From assembly GCF_006658505.1 (NCBI RefSeq), contig NZ_VFUZ01000002.1:186001-250000 (forward strand): a stretch of 64,000 bases of DNA, read 5' to 3'. The first letter of the stretch is position 1, and each line of letters begins with the position of its first letter. The translations under genes were made by a program, and so were the position numbers. The notes beneath the pieces are model-generated. The model was given only the letters and a program-made list of their open reading frames with translations. It did not search any database and had not been told where the DNA came from. Source of the stretch: Mesorhizobium sp. B2-4-15. Lineage in GTDB: Bacteria > Pseudomonadota > Alphaproteobacteria > Rhizobiales > Rhizobiaceae. Positions 17,040 through 28,123 of this stretch are shown here, one piece after another.

Positions 17040-17240
17040 AATGCGGATGCTCCAGAAAGCGCTCAGCCGAAGCAGCAGATGCAAGATGTGCACCGGCAAC
17101 CGCAGGCACAGCCACGGCCGCCGCAGCAGCAGATGCAAGCGGTGCACCGGCAGCCGCAGGCGCAGCCAAGGCCGCAGCAGCCGCCAGCCGTCAAGAAGCC
17201 GTCTTGCGGGCATCCCAATGAGCCTGCTTGCAAGCAATAG
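17040..17240 (+). CDS. Gln/Pro-rich tandem-repeat ORF, small protein or gene remnant
   Basis: The frame is open from after a TGA at 17037 to TAG 17238-17240 and reads, from the only in-frame ATG (17079), as a 53-residue protein. Residues are Q, P and R rich. A 54-base unit is repeated twice in tandem (17073-17126 and 17127-17180), each coding for QQMQxVHRQPQAQPRPxQ. It ends KKPSCGHPNEPACKQ. Of five codon differences between the two units, three are silent in this frame, so the reading frame looks to have been selected. The 5' end may be missing or shifted. Function unknown. Confidence 0.4.
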   Translation, partial: NADAPESAQPKQQMQDVHRQPQAQPRPPQQQMQAVHRQPQAQPRPQQPPAVKKPSCGHPNEPACKQ

Positions 17241-17484
17241 TGCATGTCGCCCAGAGGGGGCCCGGCTTGGGTCGCGACAGGCATAAGACAAGGCTCGAAA
17301 CGCCTCGCTGGTCGCGTTGTGTGAGATGACACGGGCTGTGCCGGGCTGGCAGCAAACATGGCCAGGCCGCGGCGGCAACCCGCGAACAGATCACATCTGC
17401 GTGGTTGGCCGCTGCCAAGATTGCGCAGTGCCCCGGCTCGCTGTTACCCAATCAGTGCAGGGGGTCAAAAAAGGAGTGAGCATA

Positions 17485-17751
17485 ATGAGGATTGCAAGCG
17501 TTCTGACGTCTATCGTCGTCGCCGGATTCATTGCGACGGGAGCCGCCGCGGCGGCGGCGACAGCGACGACCACGACGGCGCCTGCCACCACTACGATGGC
17601 GCCCATGAAGAAGGCTGCGCCTGCCATGACGCCGCAGCAGACAGCGATTTCGAAGCAATGTTCCGCACTTGCGGATGCCAAGAAGCTGCACGGCAAAGCG
17701 CGCGCGAAGTTCCGGGCTGACTGCAAGAAGAATGGCGGCAAAGCCAGCTGA
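17485..17751 (+). CDS. Exported PsiF-repeat-like protein
   Basis: The 88-residue product has a signal peptide (MRIASVLTSIVVAGFIATGAAAA), a low-complexity Ala/Thr linker (ATATTTTAPATTTMAPMKKAAPAM), and a short C-terminal module ISKQCSALADAKKLHGKARAKFRADCKKNG. The spaced cysteines and the KxLHGKARxxF pattern resemble the PsiF repeat. PsiF is a phosphate-starvation-induced protein in E. coli, but its function is unclear. AAGGAGTGAGCATA precedes the ATG. A 10-bp perfect hairpin follows at 17771-17805. Confidence 0.65.
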   Translation: MRIASVLTSIVVAGFIATGAAAAAATATTTTAPATTTMAPMKKAAPAMTPQQTAISKQCSALADAKKLHGKARAKFRADCKKNGGKAS

Positions 17752-17770
17752 TCTTCGGCTGTCCGCGGCG

Positions 17771-17805
17771 CTGCCAGCCTGGCCTGCTTGGAGAGGCTGG
17801 CAGCA
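17771..17805 (+). terminator. Stem-loop downstream of the PsiF-like gene
   Basis: GCTGCCAGCC (17771-17780) and GGCTGGCAGC (17796-17805) form a perfect 10-bp stem with a 15-base loop, 20 bases after the stop codon. No run of T follows, so it may be an RNA-stability stem rather than a canonical intrinsic terminator. Confidence 0.55.
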
Positions 17806-17836
17806 ATTCTGGAGGTGAAGCGGTTCTCTGTCCTAG
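17801..17836. repeat. Short dispersed repeat, degenerate copy B
   Basis: GCAGCAATTCTGGAGGTGAAGCGGTTCTCTGTCCTAG resembles copy A (GAGCAATTCCAGGAAAAGGGTGAAGCGGTTTTCCGTCC) over most of its length, with a short internal deletion. It partly overlaps the end of the hairpin above and lies between convergent genes, as copy A does. Confidence 0.5.
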
Positions 17837-17902
17837 ACCACTTCAAACCTGAACCACCTTAAAAGCCGCAGAAGAGGCGGTATTACCGGAACAACCAGGG
17901 CC

Positions 17903-19315
17903 TCAAACCCGGGTGCCGCCCACCGTCATCTGGTTCATGCGCAGATGCGGCTGGCCGACGCCGACCGGCACGCCCTGGCCGGCCTTGCCGCACATGCCAA
18001 TGCCATTGTCGAGCTTCATGTCATTGCCGACCATCGAAACGCGATGCATGGCATCGGGCCCGTTGCCGATCAGCATCGCGCCCTTGATCGGCTGCGTCAC
18101 CTTGCCGTTCTCGATCATGTAGGCCTCGGTGCAGCCGAACACGAACTTGCCCGATGTGATGTCGACCTGACCGCCGCCGAAGGAGACCGCGTAAATGCCG
18201 TTCTTGACCGAAGCGATGATCTCGTCCGGCTCCATGTCGCCTGCCGTCATGTAGGTGTTGGTCATGCGCGGCATCGGCTGGTGCGCATAGCCTTCGCGCC
18301 GGCCATTGCCGGTGGCCTTCATGCCCATCAGCCGTGCGTTCTGCCGGTCCTGCATGTAACCGACCAGCTTGCCGTCCTCGATCAGCACGTTGCGGGCCGA
18401 CGGCGTGCCTTCATCGTCGACGGTGAGCGAACCGCGCCGCTCCGGGATGGTGCCGTCGTCGACGACGGTGACGCCCTTGGCGGCGACCTGCTGGCCCATC
18501 AGGCCGGCAAAGGCCGAGGTTTTCTTGCGATTGAAATCGCCTTCCAGCCCGTGCCCGACGGCCTCATGCAGCATGACGCCCGGCCAGCCGCTGGACAGGA
18601 CGATGTCGAACGTGCCGGCCGGCGCGGGAACCGCCGCGAGATTGACCAGAGCCTGCCGGAGCGCCTCCCTGGCGGCATGCTTCCAATTGTCCTCGGTCAG
18701 GAAATCGCCAAAGGCCTTGCGCCCACCCATGCCGTAGGAGCCGCTTTCCTGGCGGTCGCCATCTCCGACCACGACGGAGACGTTGATACGGACCAGAGGC
18801 CTGATATCGCGAACCACCTGGCCGTCGGCGCGCACGATCTCGACATGCTGCCAGGACGCGGCGAGCGAGGCGGTCACCTGGCGCACGCGCGGATCCTCCG
18901 CGCGCAGCCAGGCGTCGATTTCCTGCAGCAGCTTCGCCTTGGCCTCGAAGGAAGGCGAGGGGATCGGGTTCTCGTCGCCATAGAGATGACGGTTGGTGCG
19001 GGCGGGCGCGGCGGCAAGCGTACCTGAATAGCCACCCTTGACGGTCGAGACGGCATTGGCCGCACGCAACAGCGAGGCTTCGGACAGGTCGCTCGAATGG
19101 GCGTAGCCGCTGGCCTCACCTGCGACGGCGCGGAGGCCAAACCCCTGGTCGGTGTTGAAATTGGCGGTCTTGAGCCGCCCATTGTCGAACATCAGCGCTT
19201 CGCTTTCGCTGTATTCGAGAAACAGCTCGCCGTCGTCGGCGCCATTGATGGTGTCGGCAACGATCTGCTTGATGCGATCGTCTGAAATGTCGAATTGGCC
19301 GATCAGGCTGTTCAT
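17903..19315 (-). CDS. tldD: Metalloprotease TldD
   Basis: TldD works with TldE as a heterodimeric zinc protease that matures microcin B17 and clears unfolded peptides in E. coli. The 470-residue protein shows the metal motif in MLHEAVGHGLEGDFN (HExxxH), the middle region GTIPERRGSLTVDDEGTPS and the C-terminal GSxVxCGxxGQ-type strand (GIGMCGKAGQGVPVGVG). I use ATG 19315 (MNSLIGQFDISDD); an in-frame ATG at 19324 would add three residues. TldE is not in this window. The gene is convergent with the PsiF-like gene. Confidence 0.94.
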   Translation of the reverse strand: MNSLIGQFDISDDRIKQIVADTINGADDGELFLEYSESEALMFDNGRLKTANFNTDQGFGLRAVAGEASGYAHSSDLSEASLLRAANAVSTVKGGYSGTLAAAPARTNRHLYGDENPIPSPSFEAKAKLLQEIDAWLRAEDPRVRQVTASLAASWQHVEIVRADGQVVRDIRPLVRINVSVVVGDGDRQESGSYGMGGRKAFGDFLTEDNWKHAAREALRQALVNLAAVPAPAGTFDIVLSSGWPGVMLHEAVGHGLEGDFNRKKTSAFAGLMGQQVAAKGVTVVDDGTIPERRGSLTVDDEGTPSARNVLIEDGKLVGYMQDRQNARLMGMKATGNGRREGYAHQPMPRMTNTYMTAGDMEPDEIIASVKNGIYAVSFGGGQVDITSGKFVFGCTEAYMIENGKVTQPIKGAMLIGNGPDAMHRVSMVGNDMKLDNGIGMCGKAGQGVPVGVGQPHLRMNQMTVGGTRV

Positions 19316-19479
19316 GGCGTCCATCCGTGGAAAGAATTGTTTCCACGATGTAGGCGCGAAGACGCGCCTGCACAATCTCAATGAAGATCGGGATCGACGA
19401 ATGGCAGCGGCCAGCCGACACAAGTCCGGCTTCGGTGCGGCAAAATCGCGTCAGGACCGGGCTTTGCGCAAGTGTGGGA

Positions 19480-20055
19480 TCAGGGCAACGCCGCGAAGCC
19501 TTCGGCAAAACCCTTCAGGTCGACGGGAATGCCGATGCCTTCTTCCGGCGTCTGGAAGACGATGAACGTTGCCGACGTGCCGGTCTTCAGCGTGTCGAGC
19601 AGCGGCTTTTCGAGGATCACCTCGGCATAGCATCCATCCTGGAAACAGCGCACGAAATAGGCGCGGCCAATGTCCTTGCCGTCGACATTGAGGCCGAGCC
19701 CATTGGGCAACAGCACGCCGAGCGGCGCCAGCACGCGCAGGATCTCGGCCTTGTTGTCGGCGGTGCGCAGCACGACGACCGACAGCCCCATCTCCGGACG
19801 GTCCTCGGCGACGACGTTCTGCATCATCACGCATTGTTCCGAGGTGGCGCCGGCGGGCGTGTCGCAGATGATCGACCATGCGCCATGCGTCGAGCGCACC
19901 GTGCCGCTCGGCTGGGCGGCATCGGCCTGACCGGCCACGAACAGACCGGCCGCGGACAGGGCGGCAACAAGCATGGCCTTGACCAAAGTGCTCGGAAGCC
20001 CCGGTCTCGTATGCACCAGTCTTGTGTGCCCAAGTCTTGAAAGCCAAGAGTTCAT
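19480..20055 (-). CDS. Invasion-associated locus B (IalB) family protein
   Basis: The 191-residue protein has a signal peptide near residues 25-45 (AMLVAALSAAGLFVAGQADAAQ) and the IalB core: VRSTHGAWSIICDTPAG, CVMMQNV, YFVRCFQDGCYAEVIL, with paired cysteines. IalB proteins are periplasmic or envelope proteins first described in Bartonella, where they affect erythrocyte invasion; in soil relatives the role is unknown. ATG 20055 follows TGGAGCCGTC; an in-frame ATG at 20076 is possible. It is divergent from the cytochrome oxidase operon. Confidence 0.85.
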   Translation of the reverse strand: MNSWLSRLGHTRLVHTRPGLPSTLVKAMLVAALSAAGLFVAGQADAAQPSGTVRSTHGAWSIICDTPAGATSEQCVMMQNVVAEDRPEMGLSVVVLRTADNKAEILRVLAPLGVLLPNGLGLNVDGKDIGRAYFVRCFQDGCYAEVILEKPLLDTLKTGTSATFIVFQTPEEGIGIPVDLKGFAEGFAALP

Positions 20056-20431
20056 GACGGCTCCATTGCGAATCACGGCACTTTAAGCCGCGCCAATGCC
20101 AAGTAAAGGACGAGACCGCGGCCGAACTGTCCCGAAACAGGCAATAAAGCGCTTTTCCCTGCCAAATTCGCCTGAATTACGACGCTTCGCGCGCCCGGCC
20201 GGCATGAGGCAGCGGCCTGCCGGACATACGCGATTCGCTGCCATTGCCGCCGCCCTGGAAGAGCCGTGCCGGCTTGCGCGCAAAAATGCCGCACAGTTTC
20301 CTCCGCTCCTTTCTTGCGGAGGGAAAAAGAGTATGGTTTGAACCACCTTGAGACTGTCCGGGATTCCCGTCCCGGCATTGTTCGTTATTCTCGCGGGCAC
20401 AGCCGCGAGAGACTGGGAGACGAAGAGGGCG
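20056..20431. other. Divergent intergenic region between ialB-like gene and coxB
   Basis: No gene was found in these 376 bases. They should carry the promoters of both the IalB gene and the oxidase operon. A 7-bp perfect stem (CCTCCGC at 20300-20306, GCGGAGG at 20316-20322) followed by GAAAAAG lies about 110 bases before coxB. The last bases (GACGAAGAGGGCG) are the coxB ribosome binding site. No clear -35/-10 pair could be fixed by eye. Confidence 0.6.
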
Positions 20432-22988
<2,557 letters not shown>

Positions 22989-23005
22989 GGCGGCAGCCTG
23001 GAATC

Positions 23006-23031
23006 AAAACCGCCGGTTTGCCGGCGGTTTT
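23006..23031 (+). terminator. Perfect hairpin between ctaD and ctaB
   Basis: AAAACCGCCGG and CCGGCGGTTTT form a perfect 11-bp stem with a TTTG loop, 18 bases after the ctaD stop and 27 bases before ctaB. Four T residues follow the GC stem (28-31), so it meets the form of an intrinsic terminator in both directions. Since the assembly genes downstream have no other evident promoter, it probably acts as a partial terminator or 3' end stabiliser. Confidence 0.7.
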
Positions 23032-23057
23032 GGCCAAACGGATGGAATTGAGTACGC

Positions 23058-24002
23058 ATGGCCCTAGTCGACGAAACCAGCATTGACGAAGCAGGCTTCC
23101 GCATGTCGGAAGCCACGGCGGGCGATTTCTTCGCCCTGCTGAAGCCGCGCGTCATGTCGCTGGTGGTGTTCACCGCCTTTGTCGGGTTGGTCGCGGCGCC
23201 CGTGACCATCAACCCGCTGCTGGCGGTGATCGCCATCCTGTCGATCGCCATCGGTGCCGGCGCCTCGGGCGCGCTCAACATGTGGTACGACGCCGACATC
23301 GACGCGGTGATGACCAGGACGGCCAGCCGTCCGGTGCCCTCCGGCCGCATCCAGCCACACGAGGCGCTGAGCTTCGGTCTGGTGCTGTCGGTGCTGTCGG
23401 TGATGACGCTCGGCGTGCTGGTCAACTGGCTGTCGGCGACGCTGCTGGCCTTCACCATCTTCTTCTATGCCGTCGTCTACACGATGTGGCTGAAGCGCTG
23501 GACGCCGCAGAATATCGTCATCGGCGGCGCGGCCGGTGCGATCCCGCCGGTCATCGGCTGGGCCGCCGTGACCGGGTCGGTCAGCCTCGAAAGCATCATC
23601 CTGTTCCTGATCATCTTCCTGTGGACGCCGCCGCATTTCTGGGCGCTCGCGCTGTTCAAGTCCGAGGACTATGGGCGCGCCGGCATCCCTATGATGCCGA
23701 ACGTCGCCGGCCATGCATCGACCCGTCGTCAGATTTTCGCCTACGCATTGGTGCTGGCCCCGGTCGGCGTGCTGCCCTGGCTGCTCGGCTATACGACATC
23801 GATCTATGGCGTGGCCGCGCTGCTGCTGGGCGCAGGCTTTGTCTGGTATGCCTGGAAAGTGCTTGGCATGCCCGATAGCGATCGCGCGATGAAGCCGGCC
23901 AAGGCGTTGTTCGCCTACTCGCTGCTCTATCTCTTCGCCATTTTCGCCGTCTATCTCGCCGACAGCGTCATCGGGCGTGTACTCGCGGCTGGTGGAGCAT
24001 GA
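23058..24002 (+). CDS. ctaB: Protoheme IX farnesyltransferase (heme O synthase)
   Basis: CtaB attaches a farnesyl group to heme b to give heme o, the precursor of heme a for the oxidase. The 314-residue membrane prenyltransferase shows the aspartate-rich motif in [22 protein letters not shown] (residues about 75-96) and a second acidic loop region near [25 protein letters not shown]. About eight to nine helices are predicted. Its stop overlaps the start of the following coxF-type gene by ATGA. Confidence 0.95.
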   Translation: MALVDETSIDEAGFRMSEATAGDFFALLKPRVMSLVVFTAFVGLVAAPVTINPLLAVIAILSIAIGAGASGALNMWYDADIDAVMTRTASRPVPSGRIQPHEALSFGLVLSVLSVMTLGVLVNWLSATLLAFTIFFYAVVYTMWLKRWTPQNIVIGGAAGAIPPVIGWAAVTGSVSLESIILFLIIFLWTPPHFWALALFKSEDYGRAGIPMMPNVAGHASTRRQIFAYALVLAPVGVLPWLLGYTTSIYGVAALLLGAGFVWYAWKVLGMPDSDRAMKPAKALFAYSLLYLFAIFAVYLADSVIGRVLAAGGA

Positions 24003-24166
24003 GCATGGCCGAAGACAAGCTCGAAACGGTCACCTTGACCGAGCGTCAGAAAAAGGCTCAGCGCAGCCGTTCCATCGCCATCGGCGTGGCGCTCGCGGTG
24101 CTGGTGGTCATTTTCTACATCGCGACGATCGTGAAGTTCGGCCACAATTTGTCGGGTAGGATGTGA
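23999..24166 (+). CDS. CoxF-type small membrane protein
   Basis: This 55-residue ORF begins at an ATG that overlaps the ctaB stop (ATGA, 23999-24002) and ends at a TGA that overlaps the ctaG start (TGATG). It reads [21 protein letters not shown] followed by one transmembrane helix, [22 protein letters not shown]. The position between ctaB and ctaG and the single-helix form match the CoxF proteins that rhizobia have in this operon. An alternative start is the second ATG at 24005. Function unknown, probably assembly or stability of the oxidase. Confidence 0.85.
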   Translation: MSMAEDKLETVTLTERQKKAQRSRSIAIGVALAVLVVIFYIATIVKFGHNLSGRM

Positions 24167-24798
24167 TGAGCATCGAGTTGCCCAAAAAGACGGCCGGGAA
24201 AAACAGCAACCGTATTGTCGCGGCGGTCTGCCTCGCCTTCTTCACCGGCATGATCGGCATGGCCTATGCGGCCGTGCCCCTCTACAAGATGTTCTGCCAG
24301 GCGACCGGTTATGGCGGCACGACGCAACGGGTCGAGAAACAGTATGCCGGCCGCGTGCTCGACCGCGAGATCACGGTGCGCTTCGACGCTAATATTGCCG
24401 GCGTGCCTTGGGAGTTCCAGCCGGTCCAGCGCTCGATGACGATGAAGATCGGCGAGACGGTCCAGGCGCATTATCGGGCGACCAACAAGTTCGATCGCCC
24501 TGTCACCGGCCGCGCCACCTTCAACGTGCAGCCGGAACTGGCGGGGCCGTATTTCAACAAGGTCGAGTGCTTCTGCTTCACCGATACGTCGCTGAAGCCC
24601 GGCGAGACGCTTGACATGCCGGTCCTGTTCTACGTGGACCCCGATATCGTGAATGTGCCGGAACTGAAGGACGTGAAGACGATCACCCTGTCCTATACGA
24701 TGTTCCCGGTCGAGAAGAACAAACCCGTCGCCTCCTCGGAGCCGGTCCAGGGCAAAAGCAAGACAATTTCAAATACCGAAGGAAATCTCGGGGGTTGA
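24166..24798 (+). CDS. ctaG: Cytochrome c oxidase assembly protein CtaG (Cox11)
   Basis: CtaG delivers copper to CuB of subunit I. The 210-residue protein has an N-terminal membrane anchor ([32 protein letters not shown]) with the copper-binding cysteine region, and a periplasmic beta-domain carrying [15 protein letters not shown] with its paired Cys. The start ATG at 24166 overlaps the stop of the preceding gene. ctaE follows after one base. Length and motifs match Cox11. Confidence 0.95.
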   Translation: MSIELPKKTAGKNSNRIVAAVCLAFFTGMIGMAYAAVPLYKMFCQATGYGGTTQRVEKQYAGRVLDREITVRFDANIAGVPWEFQPVQRSMTMKIGETVQAHYRATNKFDRPVTGRATFNVQPELAGPYFNKVECFCFTDTSLKPGETLDMPVLFYVDPDIVNVPELKDVKTITLSYTMFPVEKNKPVASSEPVQGKSKTISNTEGNLGG

Positions 24799-24799
24799 T

Positions 24800-25681
24800 A
24801 TGGCAGACGCGCACGCAAAACCACACCACGACTACCATCTCGTCGACCCGAGCCCGTGGCCTTTCCTAGGGTCGGTCGGCGCGCTTGTCACCGCTTTCGG
24901 CGGTGTCTGCCTGATGGAGTACCTGAAGGGTGGCTCCTTCCCGATCTTCGGCTTCAACATCGCCAATCCGTGGCTGTTCTTCATCGGCATCGTGATCGTG
25001 CTCTACACCATGTTCGCCTGGTGGTCGGACACGATCAAGGAAGCGCATGAAGGCCATCACACGCGGGTCGTGTCGCTGCACCTGCGCTACGGCATGATCA
25101 TGTTCATCGCCTCGGAGGTGATGTTCTTCGTTGCCTGGTTCTGGGCCTATTTCGATGCCAGCCTTTTTGCCGGTGAGGCGCAGAACTACGCGCGCCACAC
25201 CTTCACCGGTGGTGTCTGGCCGCCGAAGGGCATGGAAGTTCTCGATCCCTTCCATTTGCCGCTCTACAACACCGTCATCCTGCTCCTGTCGGGCACAACG
25301 GTCACCTGGGCGCACCATTCGCTGCTTCACGGCGACCGCAAGGGGTTGATCAACGGCCTGGTTCTGACCGTCGCTCTCGGCATGCTCTTCACCATGGTGC
25401 AGGCCTACGAGTACATGCACGCTCCGTTCGGCTTCAAGGATTCCATTTACGGCGCCACCTTCTTCATGGCCACCGGCTTCCATGGTTTCCATGTCATCAT
25501 CGGCACCATTTTCCTGCTGGTCTGCCTGATCCGGGCAATGAGGGGCGACTTCACCCCCAAGCAGCATTTCGGCTTCGAGGCGGCCGCCTGGTACTGGCAC
25601 TTCGTCGACGTGGTCTGGCTGTTCCTGTTCGCCTCGATTTATGTCTGGGGATCGGTCGGCGCGGTGATCGAAGGCCACTGA
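24800..25681 (+). CDS. ctaE: Cytochrome c oxidase subunit III
   Basis: Subunit III is the third core subunit, needed for stable proton pumping. The 293-residue protein has about seven helices. Characteristic segments are [21 protein letters not shown] (with the conserved Glu), [16 protein letters not shown] and the C-terminal [19 protein letters not shown]. It is the last gene of the main oxidase operon and is followed by a stem-loop terminator at 25708. Confidence 0.97.
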   Translation: MADAHAKPHHDYHLVDPSPWPFLGSVGALVTAFGGVCLMEYLKGGSFPIFGFNIANPWLFFIGIVIVLYTMFAWWSDTIKEAHEGHHTRVVSLHLRYGMIMFIASEVMFFVAWFWAYFDASLFAGEAQNYARHTFTGGVWPPKGMEVLDPFHLPLYNTVILLLSGTTVTWAHHSLLHGDRKGLINGLVLTVALGMLFTMVQAYEYMHAPFGFKDSIYGATFFMATGFHGFHVIIGTIFLLVCLIRAMRGDFTPKQHFGFEAAAWYWHFVDVVWLFLFASIYVWGSVGAVIEGH

Positions 25682-25707
25682 TCCAGGCCTGAGGATTTAG
25701 ATTTCGG

Positions 25708-25746
25708 GAAGGCAGCCGCGGCGACGTGGCCGCCTTCTTCTTTTCG
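25708..25746 (+). terminator. Intrinsic terminator after ctaE
   Basis: GAAGGC-A-GCC and GGC-C-GCCTTC form a stem with one mismatch around a ten-base loop, followed by TTCTTTTC. It lies 27 bases after the ctaE stop, which places it as the terminator of the oxidase operon. Confidence 0.7.
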
Positions 25747-25779
25747 GCGCAATGTTTCGGCTGGTGGCTGCTTCAATTG

Positions 25780-25878
25780 GTCGACTGGACCGACGGCTGC
25801 ATTGCCGCTAGGGATTCCGACATGGACGAAATCTGGGCGATGGCGGCCGACGGGACACCAATCGAGATCGAGAAGTAA
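25780..25878 (+). pseudogene. Relic of an L,D-transpeptidase (YkuD-type) C-terminus
   Basis: The frame ending at TAA 25876-25878 reads VDWTDGCIAARDSDMDEIWAMAADGTPIEIEK. This closely matches the end of YkuD/ErfK-type L,D-transpeptidases (catalytic Cys in S/DxGCI, then a GTP.EI tail), enzymes that crosslink peptidoglycan. The rest of the gene, including the HxG motif, is missing; only the terminator of ctaE lies upstream. It ends two bases before the DUF983 start. Read as a decayed fragment. Confidence 0.7.
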
Positions 25879-25880
25879 CC

Positions 25881-26267
25881 ATGAGTGGCGATAAGGCGAT
25901 CTGGCCTCCGATCGATCCGATTTCGGCCGGCCTGCACGGCCGCTGTCCTCGCTGTGGCGAGGGGCGGCTGTTTTCGGGCTTCCTCACCGTCGGGAAACGC
26001 TGCGCCAATTGCGGGCTCGACTATTCCTATGCTGATGCCGGCGACGGGCCTGCGGTCTTCGTCATCCTGATCATCGGCTTCATCATCGTCGGCCTGGCGC
26101 TTTGGGTCGAAGTGACACTGAGCCCGCCGCTCTGGCTGCATCTGCTTGTCTGGATCCCGCTGGCCTTGGTGCTGTGCCTGACAGCGCTCCGATTGATCAA
26201 GGGCGTCCTGCTCACCCTGCAATACGCCAATAAGGCGGCAGAAGGCCGGTTGGACCGCGGCGAATGA
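25881..26267 (+). CDS. DUF983 family membrane protein
   Basis: The 128-residue protein has an N-terminal zinc-ribbon-like part (GRCPRCGEGRLFSGFLTVGKRCANCGLDYSYADAGDG) with two CxxC pairs, then two membrane helices (AVFVILIIGFIIVGLALWVEV and LLVWIPLALVLCLTALRLI). This is the form of DUF983, often next to oxidase or SURF1 genes in alphaproteobacteria. Role unknown; the cysteines suggest metal binding. It overlaps SURF1 by ATGA. Confidence 0.9.
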   Translation: MSGDKAIWPPIDPISAGLHGRCPRCGEGRLFSGFLTVGKRCANCGLDYSYADAGDGPAVFVILIIGFIIVGLALWVEVTLSPPLWLHLLVWIPLALVLCLTALRLIKGVLLTLQYANKAAEGRLDRGE

Positions 26268-27019
26268 GCGAGACGTCCTTTAAAGCCGACGGCCGTTCGC
26301 GGCCGCGATCGGCATTGCTGCTCGGCCTTGGCCTTGTGCTGCTGCTCATCCTGCTGGCGCTCGGCACCTGGCAGGTGCAGCGCCTTCACTGGAAGGAAGG
26401 CCTTCTGCAAACCATCGACCAGCGCACCCACTCGGCGCCGCTGCCGCTGGCCGAGGTCGAGAAGGAGTTCGCCTCGACCGGCGACGTCGACTATACACCG
26501 GTGACGGTTTCGGGAACTTTCCTGCATTCCGGCGAACGGCATTTCTACACGACCTGGGAAGGCGACGCCGGCTTCAACGTCTACACCCCGCTCGCCCTCG
26601 ACGATGGCCGCTTCGTCCTGATCAATCGCGGCTTCATACCCTACGACCTCAAGGATGCCGCCAAGCGCGTCCAGGGACAGGTGACGGGCAAGGTTACGGT
26701 CACCGGGCTCGCCCGCAATCCGCTGCCGGGAAAGCCATCGATGATGCTTCCCGACAATGACGTGGCAAAGAATATCTTCTACTGGAAGGACCGCGATGTG
26801 ATGGCGGCGAGCGCCGGTCTGCCGGCCGGGTTCAAGCTGGTGCGGATCTTCATCGACGCCGACAAGACGCCGAATCCCGGCGGCCTGCCGATCGGAGGCG
26901 TTACCATCATCGATCTGCCGAACAGCCACCTGCAATATGCTGTCACCTGGTATGGGCTTGCCGCCGCGCTCGCCGTCGTGCTCGTCCTGCGGCTTCGCCG
27001 GCCCGCGAAAGAGGACTGA
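26264..27019 (+). CDS. SURF1 family oxidase assembly protein
   Basis: SURF1 helps insert heme a into cytochrome oxidase. The 251-residue protein has the expected two terminal membrane helices (ALLLGLGLVLLLILLALGTWQVQRLHWK near residues 15-42 and AVTWYGLAAALAVVLVLRLRR near the end) and a periplasmic domain with FLINRGFIPYDLKD. It starts within the DUF983 stop codon (ATGA), so the two are coupled. It completes the oxidase assembly set of this window. Confidence 0.92.
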   Translation: MSETSFKADGRSRPRSALLLGLGLVLLLILLALGTWQVQRLHWKEGLLQTIDQRTHSAPLPLAEVEKEFASTGDVDYTPVTVSGTFLHSGERHFYTTWEGDAGFNVYTPLALDDGRFVLINRGFIPYDLKDAAKRVQGQVTGKVTVTGLARNPLPGKPSMMLPDNDVAKNIFYWKDRDVMAASAGLPAGFKLVRIFIDADKTPNPGGLPIGGVTIIDLPNSHLQYAVTWYGLAAALAVVLVLRLRRPAKED

Positions 27020-27107
27020 ACGCGAGCGACGCCCCCTTTCTACCGATGCTCTTGACAGGGCAGGGGTAGGCACCTCATTTCGGCGCTGACGAACCGGCCA
27101 GGATGTA

Positions 27108-28118
27108 ATGCTTCAGACAATCGCCAAACCTCCTCTGACGATCCGGCTCTGCCAGCCGCGTGGTTTCTGCGCCGGCGTCGACCGCGCCATCCAGATCGTC
27201 GTGCTGGCGCTGAAGAAATACGGCGCACCGGTCTATGTCCGCCACGAGATCGTCCATAACCGCTATGTCGTCGAGGGGCTGCAAAACCTTGGCGCGGTCT
27301 TTATCGAGGAGCTTTCCGAAATCCCGGCCGAACACCGGCAGTCGCCGGTCGTCTTCTCCGCGCATGGCGTGCCGAAATCGGTGCCGGCGGATGCCCAGGC
27401 GCGCAAACTGTTCTACCTCGACGCTACCTGTCCGCTGGTCTCGAAGGTCCACAAGCAGGCGATGCGCCATCAGCGGCTTGGCCGCCACGTGCTGTTGATC
27501 GGCCATGCCGGACATCCCGAGGTGATCGGCACCATGGGACAGTTGCCGGAGGGCGCGGTAACGCTGATCGAGACCGAGGCCGATGCCGCCGGGCTTGAGC
27601 CCGCCGATCCGCACGCGCTAGGCTTCGTCACCCAGACCACGCTGTCGGTCGAGGACACCGCCGGTATCATCCGCGCCCTGCAGGACCGTTTTCCGGACCT
27701 GCAGGCGCCGGCGGCGGAATCGATCTGCTACGCTACCACCAACCGCCAGGAGGCGGTGAAGGAAACAGCGGCCGGCGCCGATCTCTATCTGATCGTCGGC
27801 GCCCCCAATTCCTCCAATTCGCGCCGCCTTGTCGAAGTGGCGGAGCGTGCCGGCGCTTCGATGTCGCTTCTCGTGCAGCGCGCCGCCGAAATTCCGTGGA
27901 ATGACATCGGCAACATTTCGACGCTCGGCCTGTCGGCAGGGGCATCGGCGCCGGAGATCATCGTCGACGAGATCATCGACGCGTTCCGCCAGCGTTTCGA
28001 TGTCACAATCGATCTGGCCGTCACGGCCACCGAAACAGAGGATTTTCCGGTCATGCGGGTACTGCGCGATGTCGAACTGACGCCGGCCGACATGGCCTTC
28101 GTCAACGGAGCCGCGTAA
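27108..28118 (+). CDS. ispH: 4-hydroxy-3-methylbut-2-enyl diphosphate reductase
   Basis: IspH is the last MEP pathway enzyme, reducing HMBPP to IPP and DMAPP with a [4Fe-4S] cluster. The 336-residue protein has the three cluster cysteines in [27 protein letters not shown] and [13 protein letters not shown], and the conserved His and Glu-Thr region ([25 protein letters not shown]). thrB follows five bases after its stop, an operon typical of rhizobia (ispH, thrB, rnhA). Confidence 0.97.
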   Translation: MLQTIAKPPLTIRLCQPRGFCAGVDRAIQIVVLALKKYGAPVYVRHEIVHNRYVVEGLQNLGAVFIEELSEIPAEHRQSPVVFSAHGVPKSVPADAQARKLFYLDATCPLVSKVHKQAMRHQRLGRHVLLIGHAGHPEVIGTMGQLPEGAVTLIETEADAAGLEPADPHALGFVTQTTLSVEDTAGIIRALQDRFPDLQAPAAESICYATTNRQEAVKETAAGADLYLIVGAPNSSNSRRLVEVAERAGASMSLLVQRAAEIPWNDIGNISTLGLSAGASAPEIIVDEIIDAFRQRFDVTIDLAVTATETEDFPVMRVLRDVELTPADMAFVNGAA

Positions 28119-28123
28119 GGCAC

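Noticed and set aside
17073..17180. CRISPR-like direct repeats
   Set aside because: Only two adjacent units without spacers, and they keep a protein reading frame.
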